Notes: generated by a model not told the origin, from the letters alone. Shown: positions 26,765 through 36,475, counted from the stretch's first letter. The stretch: DNA of 64,000 nucleotides from Rhizobacter sp. Root404 (GCF_001425865.1 NZ_LMDS01000004.1:809515-873514), one strand, 5' to 3'. A program made the numbers and translations.

Positions 26765-27331
26765 TCAGCTCGCCGCGGCGGTCGCGGCAATCACGCCGCA
26801 GGCGATGCGGCCGCCGGAGTTGCCGGTCGGCTGGGTCTTGTAGTCGTCCGGCATCGCGTGCACGACGACGGCCCTGCCGATCACGCCGTCGGTCGGACCG
26901 GTCAGCGACACGCCTTCGACCGTGAAGGTCGCCTCGGCATTGCCCATCGCGTCGGCCTTCAGCGACGGCATGTCGCCGCCGTGGTGCGGCATGCCCTGCG
27001 GGCCGTGCGGCTGTGCGGTCGGGTTGAAGTGGCCGCCGGCGCTCATCGCGTCCGGCGCCGAACAGTCGCCCTTTTCGTGGATATGGAAACCGTGCTCCTG
27101 GCCCGGCTTGAGGCCGGTGACGCGTGCCACCACGCGCAACCCGCTGCCCTGCGTGCTGAACAGGATCGTGCCGCCGACCTGGCTGCCGCCCTTGGCCTGC
27201 AGCGGGGCGGTCGCGCCGGGCGCGCCGGACGGGCCCGGCATCGACGAGCAGGCGGCGAGCGCAGTGATCAGCGCGGTGGCAGGTACGGCGAGCCAGGCGG
27301 CGCGGCGACGGGCAGGAATCTTCGGGTTCAT
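26765..27331 (-). CDS. sodC: Cu,Zn superoxide dismutase lipoprotein
   Basis: This is a 188-residue protein with a signal peptide and lipobox LAAC (Cys28), so it is lipid-anchored in the envelope. The metal sites are intact: GFHIHEKGDC, GGHFNPTAQPHG, a Zn-loop MPHHGGDMP and VVVHAMPDD, with the disulfide cysteine in RIACGVI. It converts superoxide to H2O2 and O2 in the periplasm, which would protect exposed redox enzymes such as the periplasmic formate dehydrogenase. A Gly/Ala/Pro linker separates the anchor from the domain. Confidence 0.95.
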   Translation of the reverse strand: MNPKIPARRRAAWLAVPATALITALAACSSMPGPSGAPGATAPLQAKGGSQVGGTILFSTQGSGLRVVARVTGLKPGQEHGFHIHEKGDCSAPDAMSAGGHFNPTAQPHGPQGMPHHGGDMPSLKADAMGNAEATFTVEGVSLTGPTDGVIGRAVVVHAMPDDYKTQPTGNSGGRIACGVIAATAAAS

Positions 27332-27426
27332 GTCATCTCCGTTGGTTTCGGGCAGCGCGGAGTGTCGCGTGTTTCGTCCGAGGCCCTGGTAGGAAGATTC
27401 CCCTTCCGTCCACGGGGGTCAGCTGT

Positions 27427-28533
27427 CTAGGCCGCGGCGCGGGGTCGCTTCGGCTTGCGGTAGTTCCACCACGGAAGCACCTGGCTGAGCGCCAGCACCT
27501 CGCCGCAGCGCTCGGCGGCGTGACCGGGAATGGCATCCAGGGCGTCGCGCCACTCGGGCGACTCGAGCGCGGCCAGCAGGCTGCGCACGTGCGGATGCGC
27601 CAGGTGCGCGGCCAGCGTGACGAGGAAATACTGCTCCTGCGCCAGCGGCACGAACGCCAGCCCCTTGGCCTGCGCGGTGGGCACGGTGCCGAAGGCGGCG
27701 TCGGCGCGGCCGCTGGCGACCGCCTCCGCGGCGGCCAGGTGCGAGCGCTCGCCGGGGTCGAACCCGACCACCTCGCCGGGCGACAGGCCGGCCGCCGCCA
27801 GCAGCTCCTCCAGCACGACGCGCGTCCCGCTGCCGCGCGGTCCGTTCGCGAAGCGCAGCCCCGGCCGCACGAGGTCGTGCACCGACGCCAGCGCCAACGG
27901 GTTGCCCGCCGCGACGATCAGCCCCTGCTGCCGCCGCGCGAAGCCGATCAGCTTGTGGCGGCCGGGCTTCAGGCTGCTGCGGTAGGTGCGCGCGGTCGGC
28001 GAGCGCCGGGTCGACGCTGTCAGCGCGTGGAAGCCGGCGAGCAGGCAACGCCCGTCGTTCAACGCGGCGAGCGCATCCACGCTGCCGGTGAACTCGATGT
28101 CCAGGTGCAACTGCGGGCCGACCCGGTCGCGCAGGCGTGGCAGCGCCTCGTCGAAGCTCGCGAACAACGTGACGACACCGGCGCTGTCGTCGAACGCGAG
28201 TGCGAACGCGCGTTCGAGCTCGCTGCGCAGCGCCTCGATTTGCGGCGCCAGCCGCGCGAGCGCGCGCCGCTCCGACCACAGCAGCTTCTCGCCGAACGGC
28301 GCCAGCGACGCGCGCTGGCCCTTGGCCCAGAGCACCAGCGGCTGGCCGAGTTCGCTCTCCCAGCGCTTCAGTTCGCCCCAGACGTGGCGGTACGACAGCC
28401 CGAGCTCGCGCGCCGCGGCAGAGATCGAGCCGCTGGCGTGCAGCGCCGCGAGCATCGCGATCAGCGGGTGGTGAAGAGCGCGGTCGGCGGCGCGCTCCGG
28501 CGCGAGCGTGTACGCCAGCTGGACCTTATGCAT
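27427..28533 (-). CDS. ModE-like HTH regulator with a substrate-binding domain
   Basis: This is a 368-residue protein with an N-terminal ModE/LysR-type winged helix (about residues 20-85, SGSISAAARELGLSYRHVW). A periplasmic-binding-protein-like domain (about 110-340) follows in place of the molybdate-binding Mop domains of ModE. It is divergent from tupBCA with 64 bases between the starts. It most likely senses tungstate or molybdate, directly or through cofactor status, and controls the transporter. The binding domain resembles the PBP-like domain found next to tungstate transporters. Confidence 0.85.
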   Translation of the reverse strand: MHKVQLAYTLAPERAADRALHHPLIAMLAALHASGSISAAARELGLSYRHVWGELKRWESELGQPLVLWAKGQRASLAPFGEKLLWSERRALARLAPQIEALRSELERAFALAFDDSAGVVTLFASFDEALPRLRDRVGPQLHLDIEFTGSVDALAALNDGRCLLAGFHALTASTRRSPTARTYRSSLKPGRHKLIGFARRQQGLIVAAGNPLALASVHDLVRPGLRFANGPRGSGTRVVLEELLAAAGLSPGEVVGFDPGERSHLAAAEAVASGRADAAFGTVPTAQAKGLAFVPLAQEQYFLVTLAAHLAHPHVRSLLAALESPEWRDALDAIPGHAAERCGEVLALSQVLPWWNYRKPKRPRAAA

Positions 28534-28597
28534 CGTGGTTCATATCGCGTCGCGCGGTGTGCGCCATGGACAATCCGCGAAGTATGAGAGATGCCGA

Positions 28598-29311
28598 TTG
28601 AGCGCCTTTGCCGAGAGCTTCCGCACCGCCGTCACGCTGGTGGTCGAGGCCGACCCGGTGTTGTGGCGAACGGTGGGCCTGTCGCTCAAGGTCAGCCTGT
28701 CGGCCTGCGTGATCGCCGCGGGTTTCGGCCTCGCCGGCGGCGCATGGCTCGCGGTGGCGCGTTTCCCGGGGCGGCGCGCGGTGCTCGCGACGCTCAACAC
28801 GCTGCTCGCGTTGCCATCGGTCGTGGTCGGGCTGATCGTGTACCTGCTGCTGTCGCGCAGCGGACCGCTCGGCAGCTGGGGCATCCTGTTCACGCCGGGC
28901 GCGATGGTGATCGCGCAGACGATCCTGGTGCTGCCGGTGATCGCGGCGCTGTCGCGCCAGCTCGTGCACGACAGCCTGCGCGACGGCGGCGACCAGCTGC
29001 GATCAATGGGCGCGCGGCCATTCACGTGCGCCGTGCTGATGTTGCTGCACGAGCGCTGGGCGGTCGCGACGATCGGGCTGACCGCCTTCGGGCGCGCGAT
29101 CTCCGAAGTCGGCGCGGTGATGATCGTCGGCGGCAACATCGACGGCGTCACCCGCGTGATCACGACGACGATCGCGCTCGAGACCAGCAAGGGCGACCTG
29201 CCGCTCGCACTCGCGCTCGGCCTGGTACTGCTGGGGCTGGTCGGCCTGATCAACGCCGGCATCGCGTTCGCGCAGCGCGTGCAGGGCGGCAACCTGGAGC
29301 TGGCGCGGTGA
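28598..29311 (+). CDS. tupB: Tungstate ABC transporter permease
   Basis: This is a 237-residue inner membrane permease with about five helices and the EAA-type cytoplasmic loop around RDGGDQLRSMGARP, which contacts the ATPase. It resembles TupB/WtpB-type permeases more than ModB because of its partners. The start is taken as the TTG at 28598, just before SAFAESFRTAVTL, with a GAGAG stretch upstream; no in-frame ATG lies near. The stop overlaps the tupC GTG as GTGA. Confidence 0.88.
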   Translation: MSAFAESFRTAVTLVVEADPVLWRTVGLSLKVSLSACVIAAGFGLAGGAWLAVARFPGRRAVLATLNTLLALPSVVVGLIVYLLLSRSGPLGSWGILFTPGAMVIAQTILVLPVIAALSRQLVHDSLRDGGDQLRSMGARPFTCAVLMLLHERWAVATIGLTAFGRAISEVGAVMIVGGNIDGVTRVITTTIALETSKGDLPLALALGLVLLGLVGLINAGIAFAQRVQGGNLELAR

Positions 29312-30036
29312 GCGCCGCCGATGACGACGCGATGCTGACGCTCGACGGCGTCGGCGTGCGCTACGGCCACGTCACCGCGCTGCACGACGTGAACCTGCGC
29401 ATCGCGCGCGGCGACTTCGTCGCGCTGATCGGCGCCAACGGCTCCGGCAAGACGACGTTGCTGCAGGCGCTGCACGGCCTGGTCGCGCACAGCGGCGTGC
29501 GCACCGTTGCGCCCGACACCGCGGCGCAGGTGATGGTGTTCCAGCGGCCGTTCATGCTGCGCTTGTCGGCCTGGAACAACCTGCTGCTCGGTCTGTGGCT
29601 CGCCGACGTTCCGGCCGGCGAGCGCGTGCCGCGCGCGACCGAGGCCCTGCACCGTGCCGGCCTGTTCGAGCTGCGCGAGCGCCAGGCGCGCGCCCTCTCC
29701 GGCGGCCAGCAGCAACGACTCGCGCTCGCGCGGGCCTGGGCGACGCGGCCGGCGGTGCTGTTCCTCGACGAGCCGACCGCCAACCTCGACCCGTCCGCCA
29801 AGCGCGAGATCGAGTCGATGCTCGCCGACTTCGCCGCCGCCGGCATGACGCTGGTGATGAGCACCCACAACCTCGGCCAGGCCAAGCGCCTGGCCACGCG
29901 CGTGGTCTACCTCGACCGCGGCGCGATCCGCGCCGACATGCCGACCGCGCGGTTCTTCGGGGCGCGTCTCGCCGATCACCTCGACGAGCGCGCCGACCTG
30001 TTTCTCAAGGGAGAGTTGACATGGGACATGGAATGA
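29308..30036 (+). CDS. tupC: Tungstate ABC transporter ATP-binding protein
   Basis: This is a 242-residue ABC ATPase. Walker A GANGSGKT is at 42-49, the Q-loop is MVFQRPFML, the signature is [14 protein letters not shown], Walker B is [12 protein letters not shown] and the switch His lies in [12 protein letters not shown]. It energises import of the oxyanion through TupB. The GTG start overlaps the tupB stop by four bases, and the 3' end overlaps the tupA start by 16 bases, so all three should be coupled in translation. Confidence 0.92.
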   Translation: MSAADDDAMLTLDGVGVRYGHVTALHDVNLRIARGDFVALIGANGSGKTTLLQALHGLVAHSGVRTVAPDTAAQVMVFQRPFMLRLSAWNNLLLGLWLADVPAGERVPRATEALHRAGLFELRERQARALSGGQQQRLALARAWATRPAVLFLDEPTANLDPSAKREIESMLADFAAAGMTLVMSTHNLGQAKRLATRVVYLDRGAIRADMPTARFFGARLADHLDERADLFLKGELTWDME

Positions 30037-30872
30037 TGAATCGCATCGGCCGCCGCGCCCTGGCGCTGCTGTGCGCGACCGCCGCGCTGGCGCTGCCCGC
30101 CGCCGCACAGGACAGGTTCATCGTGATGGCCTCGACCACCAGCACCGAACAGTCGGGCCTGTTCCCGCACCTGCTGCCGGCGTTCAAGAAGGCCAGCGGC
30201 ATCGACGTGCGCGTGGTCGCGGTGGGCACCGGCCAGGCGCTCGACATGGGGCGGCGCGGCGATGCCGACGTACTGTTCGTACACGACACCGCGGCCGAGG
30301 AGAAGTTCGTCGCCGAAGGCTTCGGCCTGCCGCGCCGCGGCGTGATGTACAACGACTTCGTGCTCGTCGGCCCGGCCGCCGATCCTGCGGGCGTGAAGGG
30401 GCAGGACATCGTCGCCGCGCTCGGCAAGCTGGCCGCGTCCCGCGCCGCATTCGTGTCGCGTGCCGACAAGAGCGGCACGCATGCGGCCGAAATGCGCTAC
30501 TGGAAGATGGCCGGCATCGACGACCCCGCCGTGAAGGTGCCGGGCCGCGCGTTCGACTACCGCGCCTGCGGTTGCGGCATGGGCCCGGCGCTGAACATCG
30601 GCTCGAGCACCGATGGCTACGTGCTGACCGACCGCGGCACCTGGCTGTCGTTCAAGAACCGCGGCAACCTCAAGGTGCTGGTCGAGGGCGACAAGCGCCT
30701 GTTCAACCAGTACGGCGTGATCGTCGTCAACCCCGCCCGGCATCCGCAGACCAAGACCGCGCTGGCGCAGGCGTTCTCCGACTGGATCGTCTCGTCCGAC
30801 GGCCAGGCCAGCATTGCCGCGTACAAGGTCGGCGGCGAGCAGCTGTTCTTCCCGAACGCGACGAAGAACTGA
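30021..30872 (+). CDS. tupA: Tungstate-binding periplasmic protein
   Basis: This is a 283-residue secreted binding protein with a signal peptide of about 30 residues ending AAAQ. The mature N-terminus carries [11 protein letters not shown], the oxyanion-binding motif of the TupA family, followed by [20 protein letters not shown] and [11 protein letters not shown]. TupA proteins prefer tungstate over molybdate very strongly. The ATG at 30021 has AAGGGAG seven bases upstream; an ATG at 30033 overlaps the tupC stop as ATGA and is an alternative. Confidence 0.93.
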   Translation: MGHGMMNRIGRRALALLCATAALALPAAAQDRFIVMASTTSTEQSGLFPHLLPAFKKASGIDVRVVAVGTGQALDMGRRGDADVLFVHDTAAEEKFVAEGFGLPRRGVMYNDFVLVGPAADPAGVKGQDIVAALGKLAASRAAFVSRADKSGTHAAEMRYWKMAGIDDPAVKVPGRAFDYRACGCGMGPALNIGSSTDGYVLTDRGTWLSFKNRGNLKVLVEGDKRLFNQYGVIVVNPARHPQTKTALAQAFSDWIVSSDGQASIAAYKVGGEQLFFPNATKN

Positions 30873-30897
30873 GCCGCGAGGGTCATGCCGGCCGAAA

Positions 30898-30903
30898 TAC
30901 ACT
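30898..30903 (+). promoter_or_regulatory. Possible -10 element (TACACT) for mobA-moeA
   Basis: TACACT ends seven bases before the mobA ATG, with no Shine-Dalgarno. It would give mobA-moeA a leaderless transcript separate from the upstream tup operon. Confidence 0.35.
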
Positions 30904-30910
30904 TCCCTGC

Positions 30911-31510
30911 ATGATCGACAAGAATGACATCACCGGCCTGATCCTGGCCGGCGGCCGCGGCAGCCGCATGGGCGGCGTCGACAAGGGCCTGCAGAACCAC
31001 CACGGCGTGCCGCTGGCGATGCACGCGCTGCTGCGGCTGTCGCCGCAGGTCGGCGAGATCCTGATCAACGCGAACCGCAACCTCGGCGCGTACGAATCGA
31101 TGGGTGTGCCGGTGTGGCCGGACACGCTCTCGGACTACGCCGGCCCGCTCGCAGGCTTCCTGACGGGGCTGGAGCGGTGCGAGACGCCCTACCTCGTCAC
31201 CGTGCCGTGCGACTCGCCGCTGTTCCCGACCAACCTGGTCGCGCGGCTCGCGCAGGCGCTGGAATCGGACGATGCCGAGATCGCGATGGCGGCGACGCTG
31301 GAAGACGGCGTGCTGCAGGTCCAGCCGGTGTTCTGCCTGATGAAGAGCGACGTGCTCGAGAGCCTGGTGCGCTTCACGCAGAGCGGCCAGCGCAAGATCG
31401 ACAAATGGACGGCGACGCTGCGCTGCGTGGAGGTGCCGTTCGGCGACCCGCAGGCGTTTGCAAACGCAAACACGCCGGACGAACTGAAGGCGTTGCAGCA
31501 GCATGGCTGA
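30911..31510 (+). CDS. mobA: Molybdenum cofactor guanylyltransferase
   Basis: This is a 199-residue nucleotidyltransferase that adds GMP to molybdopterin to form MGD. The GTP-binding motif [16 protein letters not shown] lies at about 12-27, and the family segments [13 protein letters not shown] and VPCDSPLFP follow. It shares an eight-base overlap (ATGGCTGA) with moeA, which indicates a tight operon. Its product is needed by both formate dehydrogenases in the window. Confidence 0.96.
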   Translation: MIDKNDITGLILAGGRGSRMGGVDKGLQNHHGVPLAMHALLRLSPQVGEILINANRNLGAYESMGVPVWPDTLSDYAGPLAGFLTGLERCETPYLVTVPCDSPLFPTNLVARLAQALESDDAEIAMAATLEDGVLQVQPVFCLMKSDVLESLVRFTQSGQRKIDKWTATLRCVEVPFGDPQAFANANTPDELKALQQHG

Positions 31511-32825
31511 CATCGACAACCGGCCAGAGTTGCCGCCTTCACTGCAGCAGATCGCCTCCTGCGTCAGCGGCTACGACCCGAACGCGCTGCCGGTCGCGCA
31601 GGCGCAGGAATTCATCGCCCGGCTGGTGCCGAAGGTGCGCGCGGTCGAGATGCTGGCGCTGCGCTCGGCACTGGGCCGCGTGCTGGCGCGCGACGTCGTC
31701 TCCGGCTTCGACGTACCGGCGCACGACAACTCGGCGATGGACGGCTACGCGCTGCGCGGCAGCGAGCTCGCGGCCGATGCGGACACCGTGCTGCAGGTCG
31801 CCGGCAGCGGCTTCGCGGGTCAGGTCGACCTAGCGACCGCGGCGGCCGGCCAGTGCGTGCGCATCATGACCGGCGCGGTGATGCCGGCCGGGCTCGACAC
31901 GGTCGTGCCGCAGGAGTTCGTCAAGGTCGACGGCGACCGCGTGACGATTCCCGCCGGCGTCGTCCGCACCGGCGACAACCGCCGCTTGAAGGGTGAAGAC
32001 CTCGCGAGAGGCGAGGCCGCGCTGGTCGCCGGCCGCGTGCTGCGCCCGGCCGATCTCGGCATGCTCGCGTCGCTCGGCCAGGCCGAGGTGCCGGTGTTCC
32101 GCCGCCTGCGGGTCGCGTTCTTCTCGACCGGCGACGAGCTGCGCTCGATCGGCGAGCCGCTGCCGCCCGGCTGCGTCTACGACAGCAACCGCTACACCCT
32201 CTGGGGCATGCTGGCGCGGCTCGGCGTCGACCTGATTGACCTCGGCGTCGTGCGCGACGAGCCCGCCGCGCTCGAAGCCACCTTCCGCGCGGCGGCGCGC
32301 GATGCCGATGCGGTGATCACCTCCGGCGGCGTCAGCGTCGGCGAAGCCGACCACACGAAGATGGTGATGGCCAAGCTCGGCGACGTCCTGTTCTGGCGCA
32401 TCGCGATGCGGCCGGGGCGGCCGATGGCGATCGGGCGGATCTCGAGTGACAAGAACGCCGACGGCCACAGCGCGATCCTGTTCGGCCTGCCCGGCAACCC
32501 GGTCGCGGTGATGGTCACGTTCTACGCGCTGGTGCGCGACGCGCTGCTCGCGATGAGCGGCGCCGCCACCGCGCCGATGCCGCTGCTGCGCGCCGCCAGC
32601 GTCGCGCCGATGCGCAAGAAGCCGGGCCGCACCGAATACCAGCGCGGCATCGTCACGCGCGCGCCCGACGGCGCGGGCTGGGAGGTGCGCATCACGGGCG
32701 CGCAGGGCTCGGGCATCCTGCGCAGCATGAGCGAGGCCAACGGCCTGGTCGTGCTGCACCATGCGCAGGGCAACGTCGCCGCCGGCGAGCTGGTCGACGT
32801 GCTGCCGTTCGACGCGCTGACCTGA
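31503..32825 (+). CDS. moeA: Molybdopterin molybdenumtransferase
   Basis: This is a 440-residue enzyme that inserts molybdate into adenylylated molybdopterin. The active-site region includes [11 protein letters not shown] near residue 74 and [15 protein letters not shown] near residue 279. [12 protein letters not shown] near residue 327 belongs to the MPT-binding domain, and the four-domain MoeA length is complete. It is the second gene of a mobA-moeA pair that follows the tungstate transporter. Confidence 0.96.
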   Translation: MADIDNRPELPPSLQQIASCVSGYDPNALPVAQAQEFIARLVPKVRAVEMLALRSALGRVLARDVVSGFDVPAHDNSAMDGYALRGSELAADADTVLQVAGSGFAGQVDLATAAAGQCVRIMTGAVMPAGLDTVVPQEFVKVDGDRVTIPAGVVRTGDNRRLKGEDLARGEAALVAGRVLRPADLGMLASLGQAEVPVFRRLRVAFFSTGDELRSIGEPLPPGCVYDSNRYTLWGMLARLGVDLIDLGVVRDEPAALEATFRAAARDADAVITSGGVSVGEADHTKMVMAKLGDVLFWRIAMRPGRPMAIGRISSDKNADGHSAILFGLPGNPVAVMVTFYALVRDALLAMSGAATAPMPLLRAASVAPMRKKPGRTEYQRGIVTRAPDGAGWEVRITGAQGSGILRSMSEANGLVVLHHAQGNVAAGELVDVLPFDALT

Positions 32826-32835
32826 CCCGGTCCGC

Positions 32836-34188
32836 TCAGCGCGGCGGGCGCTTCTCGAGCAGCGGCTCGCTGACGCCCTGCACGCCGACCAGGCCGAGCA
32901 CCGTCACCAGCGAGTTCTGCGCGCCCTTCCAGGCATCGGTCAGGTCGATCCATTCGCTCAGCGCATGGAAGCCGCCGGTCTTGCCGCCGCCACCGATGAT
33001 GATCGCCGGGATGCCGAACGACATCGGCACGTTGGCGTCGGTGCTGCCGCCGCGCAGCAGCGTGGTGTGGCCGAACGCGGTGTTCGAGCGCACGGCGGCC
33101 TCGACCAGCACCGAATCGACCGGCGTGCGGCCGCCCGGCCGGTCGCCGATCAGCCGGTTCGAGACCGACAGCGTGTCGACGCCCCAGCGCTTGTTCTCCT
33201 CGACCACCGCCTGGTCGACCGCGGCAAGGATCTTCTTCTCGGTCTCGAGCAGCGGGGCCATCGCGTTGGAGCGGATGTCGACCGCCATGCGCGCGTCCGG
33301 CGCGATCGTGTTGACCGACGTGCCGCCGCCGACCGTGCCGACCGTGAACGTGGTCTTCGGATTCGACGGCGTCTGCACGTCGGCGATCTTCGCGATCGCG
33401 CGGCCCATGCCGTGGATCGCGCTCGGCACCTGGCCGAACGCGCCGAAGCTGTGGCCGCCCGGCCCCTTGAACACGAACTCGTAGCGGTGGCTGGCGGTGC
33501 CCAGGACCAGGACCGAGCCATCGGGCGACGGCTCGAGGCCGACCATGCCGTCGATGTCCTTGTGCTCGGCGAACAGGTGCTTCATGCCGCGCAGGTTGCC
33601 GAGTTCCTCCTCGCCGACATTGCCGACGATCAGCAGGTCGCCGACGGTCTGCACCTTCTGCTCGTTCAGCACTTTCAGCCACGACAGCAGCACGGTGAGG
33701 CCGCGGGTATCGTCGGAGATGCCCGGCGCGTAGAACTTGCCGTCGCGCTCCTTGACCTTCACGTCGGTGCCGCTCGGGAACACGGTGTCCAGGTGGGCCG
33801 AGATCAGCAGCTTCGGCCCGCCGCCGCTGCCCTTGCGCAGGCCGACGACGTTGCCCTCGGCGTCGATGCGGGCGTCGGTCAGGCCGACCGCCTTCATCCG
33901 CGCCAGGAACGCCTCGGCACGCTTCTGCTCCTTGAACGGCGGCGCCTCGATCTCGGTCAGCAGCTTCAGGTCGTCGATCGTGCGCGGGTGGTCGGCCTGG
34001 ACCGCATCGAGCAGCTGGCGGATCGCCGGTGCCGCCATCAGTTGCGTGTAGGCCTTCTCGACGGCGGGACGGACCTGGGTGGGCGTCGGAGCCACGGCAC
34101 TGGCGCCCTGGGCGTGGACGGTTGCGGCATGGAAGAGCAGCGCGGCGCCGGCGGCGACCGCCGCGGCGGGGACGGGGAATCTGGGCAT
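32836..34188 (-). CDS. Exported M20-family metallopeptidase
   Basis: This is a 450-residue M20/M25/M40 peptidase with a signal peptide (residues 1-27, ending VHAQ). Zinc ligands are visible in SAHLDTV, PGISDDTRG, GEEELGN and the later GFHALSEW. The lid or dimerisation domain is marked by GPGGHSFGAFG. The family removes N-terminal residues from peptides (PepT-like) or deacylates amino acids; the substrate is not evident. The start ATG gives the signal peptide directly. It is divergent from the cyclic-nucleotide-binding gene. Confidence 0.88.
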   Translation of the reverse strand: MPRFPVPAAAVAAGAALLFHAATVHAQGASAVAPTPTQVRPAVEKAYTQLMAAPAIRQLLDAVQADHPRTIDDLKLLTEIEAPPFKEQKRAEAFLARMKAVGLTDARIDAEGNVVGLRKGSGGGPKLLISAHLDTVFPSGTDVKVKERDGKFYAPGISDDTRGLTVLLSWLKVLNEQKVQTVGDLLIVGNVGEEELGNLRGMKHLFAEHKDIDGMVGLEPSPDGSVLVLGTASHRYEFVFKGPGGHSFGAFGQVPSAIHGMGRAIAKIADVQTPSNPKTTFTVGTVGGGTSVNTIAPDARMAVDIRSNAMAPLLETEKKILAAVDQAVVEENKRWGVDTLSVSNRLIGDRPGGRTPVDSVLVEAAVRSNTAFGHTTLLRGGSTDANVPMSFGIPAIIIGGGGKTGGFHALSEWIDLTDAWKGAQNSLVTVLGLVGVQGVSEPLLEKRPPR

Positions 34189-34242
34189 GGGCTGGAGGAG
34201 AAAGGGAACGGGGCGCCCAGCATAGCGGGCGTTCGTTTGACT

Positions 34243-34248
34243 TACGAT
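34243..34248 (+). promoter_or_regulatory. Possible -10 element (TACGAT) for the 34255 gene
   Basis: TACGAT ends six bases before the GTG start at 34255. A TTGACT stands immediately upstream of it, but at the wrong distance to act as its -35. Confidence 0.35.
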
Positions 34249-34254
34249 CGACCC

Positions 34255-34737
34255 GTGACCGACCACCTCGCCCCCTTCGCCGACCTGCCCGAAGTCGCCT
34301 TCGCCGCCGGTGACGTGGTGGTGCGCGAAGGCGGCACCGAGGGTGCGTTGTGGGTGCTGGTGTCGGGCGCGCTGCAGGTGCGCAAGGGCGCGGTCGTCGT
34401 CAATGCCGTGACGCGGCCCGGCGCGTTGATCGGCGAGATCTCGGCGCTGCTGGGACGCCCCTACGGCGCGACGGTCGAGGCGACCGAGCCGAGCGTGATG
34501 CGCTGCGCCGCGAACGGCCCCGCCCTGCTGGCGAGCAACCCGGCCATCGCCCGGCTGGTGGCGGTCGGCCTGGCGGAGCGGCTCGATTTCGTCACCAGCT
34601 ATTTGGCCGACCTGAAGCAGCAATACGGCGACGCGCCGGGGCTGACGATGGTGTCGGACGTGCTGAACCGGTTGGCGCTGCGCCAGACGGCGCCGGCGCG
34701 GCCGGGGTCGGCTCGCGATCCGCAGCCCGATTACTGA
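34255..34737 (+). CDS. Stand-alone cyclic-nucleotide-binding domain protein
   Basis: This is a 160-residue protein consisting of one cNMP-binding beta-barrel (about residues 8-105, with LIGEISALLGRPYGATVEA as the phosphate-binding cassette region) and a short helical tail. There is no DNA-binding domain, kinase or channel segment. In the cassette a Gly-Glu pair is kept and RPYGATV replaces the usual RxAT/S pattern with similar spacing. It may act as a small sensory or partner protein. The start is GTG. Confidence 0.8.
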   Translation: MTDHLAPFADLPEVAFAAGDVVVREGGTEGALWVLVSGALQVRKGAVVVNAVTRPGALIGEISALLGRPYGATVEATEPSVMRCAANGPALLASNPAIARLVAVGLAERLDFVTSYLADLKQQYGDAPGLTMVSDVLNRLALRQTAPARPGSARDPQPDY

Positions 34738-34769
34738 ACTTGAAGCGTCGGCGCGGGATCAGGCCGACG

Positions 34770-35519
34770 TCAGAACACCGTTCGCGCCGGCGCGCGACTG
34801 TCCGCGAGTTGCAGCTTCTCCTCGCCCATCATCGACCGCCACGCGGCGGTGCCCTCGCCGAGATCGAGCGCGATGTGCGCCGGCACCGGGCCGATCTGGC
34901 GGCCCGCGTTGAAGACCCAGGTATCGCCGATGCGATCGGCCCAGGCGCCGTCGGGCTTGAACGGCGGCTCGTGGACGTGGCCGGTGAGCACGATGTCGGG
35001 GCGGTGGGTCGCGATCCAGCCGCCGATGTCGGCGTCGCCGTAATGGCGGCGGCCGGTCCAGCAGGTGGGCGAGCCGAGCGGCGGCCAGTGGTAGACCCAG
35101 ACCCAGCGCGCCGGGCGCTGCGAGGCGTCGCGGGCGAGTTGCGCTTCCATCGCGGCGCGACCGAGCGGGCCGTCCCACCACGGGCAGATCGTCACGAGAG
35201 TGTCGCCGACGCGCAGCGAGCCGCCGTCGGTCGGCACGCCGGCGGCGCGGGCCTCGGCCAGCCAGAGCGCGGTCTGCTCGCCCTGGGCGTCGGGGCCGGT
35301 CAGGTCGTGATTGCCGGAACTGACGACGACGTTGCCCGCGGCCTGCAGCAGCGCGAGGTACTTGAGGATGACCACCGACTGCACGTCCAGGGACACGGCG
35401 GAGCTGATGTCCAGACTGTCGCCCGCGATGACGATGAGGTCGTATTGCGGCGCGACGCGCACCACCCAGTCCAGCTGTGGCAGCGTGTAGTGGAGGTCGG
35501 AGACGAGCAGGATGCGCAC
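34770..35519 (-). CDS. Calcineurin-like metallophosphoesterase
   Basis: This is a 249-residue cytosolic phosphoesterase with the dimetal motifs in order: SDLHYT (DxH), AGDSLD (GDxxD-like), SSGNHDL (GNHD), VYHWPPLG and LTGHVHEPP (GHxH). The start is GTG at 35519, which gives MRILLVSDLH, the usual opening. Members act on phosphodiesters or nucleotides; the substrate is unknown. The gene follows fdhD by 19 bases on the same strand, so read-through from fdhD is likely. Confidence 0.9.
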   Translation of the reverse strand: MRILLVSDLHYTLPQLDWVVRVAPQYDLIVIAGDSLDISSAVSLDVQSVVILKYLALLQAAGNVVVSSGNHDLTGPDAQGEQTALWLAEARAAGVPTDGGSLRVGDTLVTICPWWDGPLGRAAMEAQLARDASQRPARWVWVYHWPPLGSPTCWTGRRHYGDADIGGWIATHRPDIVLTGHVHEPPFKPDGAWADRIGDTWVFNAGRQIGPVPAHIALDLGEGTAAWRSMMGEEKLQLADSRAPARTVF

Positions 35520-35538
35520 GGCGGGCGGTACCGGGCGC

Positions 35539-36411
35539 TCAGTCGACGGACGCGGTGGTGGCGATCGGTGCGGCCGCGCGTGGCGGCTCGGGCTGCGCGT
35601 CGAAGCGGTCGAAACCGCTGTAGCAGATGAAATGGCGGTTGGTCGCGCGGCCGAACAGCGCCAGGCCGAGCCGCTGGGCGAGCGCGTGGCCCATCTGCGT
35701 GATGCCGCTGCGCGAGACGACGATCGGTACGCCCATCTGCGCCGACTTGATCACCATCTCGCTGGTGAGCCGCCCGGTCGTGTAGAAGATCTTGTCGGCG
35801 CCGGTCACATCGTGCAGCCACATCCAGCCGGCGATCGTGTCGATCGCGTTGTGGCGGCCGACGTCCTCGACGAACATCAGCAACTCGTCCTGCCGGAACA
35901 GCGCGCAGCCGTGCACCGAGCCGGCCGACTTGTAGGTGCTCTCCTGAAGGCGCATCGCGTTCAACAGGCCGTACAGGGCGTGCTGCGACAGGCGCGCGGC
36001 GGGATCGTTCGGCGACGGCAGGCGGATCGATTCCAGATCGCCCATCAGGTCACCGAACACCGTGCCCTGGCCGCAACCGGTCGTGACGACGCGCTTGGCG
36101 GTCTTCTCGTCGAAGCGCTCGATCCCGGCCCGCGTCTTGACGGCGGCCGCGTTCACGTCCCAGTCGACGGTGATCGAATCGATGTCGGCAACGCTGTCGA
36201 CCAGCCGCTGGTTGCGCAGGTAGCCGAGCACCAGCAGCTCGGGCGCGGCGCCCAGGGTCATCAGCGTCACCAGCTCGCGCTTGTCGACGAACACGGTCAG
36301 CGCGCGCTCGGCCGGGATCGACACGTGGCGCGTCGCACCGAACTCGTCGAGCACCTCGATCTCGTGGGTCAGCGCGGCGGCGGCGTGGGTCAGTCGGGGC
36401 GCAGCGGTCAT
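35539..36411 (-). CDS. fdhD: Formate dehydrogenase accessory sulfurtransferase FdhD
   Basis: FdhD carries sulfur from cysteine desulfurase to the bis-MGD cofactor and is required for active formate dehydrogenase. The protein has 290 residues and family segments including the catalytic loop TTGCGQGT. That loop keeps the first cysteine of the E. coli CxxC pair but has Gly in the second position. FVEDVGRHNAIDT and FYTTGRLTSEMVIK are also diagnostic. ATG 36411 is chosen over a TTG at 36429. It lies just beyond the terminator of the formate dehydrogenase operon and so needs its own promoter. Confidence 0.95.
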   Translation of the reverse strand: MTAAPRLTHAAAALTHEIEVLDEFGATRHVSIPAERALTVFVDKRELVTLMTLGAAPELLVLGYLRNQRLVDSVADIDSITVDWDVNAAAVKTRAGIERFDEKTAKRVVTTGCGQGTVFGDLMGDLESIRLPSPNDPAARLSQHALYGLLNAMRLQESTYKSAGSVHGCALFRQDELLMFVEDVGRHNAIDTIAGWMWLHDVTGADKIFYTTGRLTSEMVIKSAQMGVPIVVSRSGITQMGHALAQRLGLALFGRATNRHFICYSGFDRFDAQPEPPRAAAPIATTASVD

Positions 36412-36431
36412 GGCTGGACTGTAGGGCAATG

Positions 36432-36456
36432 AAAAAGGCCGCGACGGATCGCGGCC
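36432..36456 (-). terminator. Rho-independent terminator of the respiratory formate dehydrogenase operon
   Basis: On the minus strand a perfect seven-base-pair GC stem (GGCCGCG with CGCGGCC, six-base loop) is followed directly by TTTTT. It lies 19 bases after the stop of the last small gene of the operon and before fdhD. Confidence 0.85.
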
Positions 36457-36475
36457 TCGTTCGAACGGCGGCAGC

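Noticed and set aside
28534..28597. Molybdenum-cofactor riboswitch or ModE box upstream of tupB.
   Set aside because: The 64-base gap is too short for the riboswitch and shows no convincing ModE-type palindrome.
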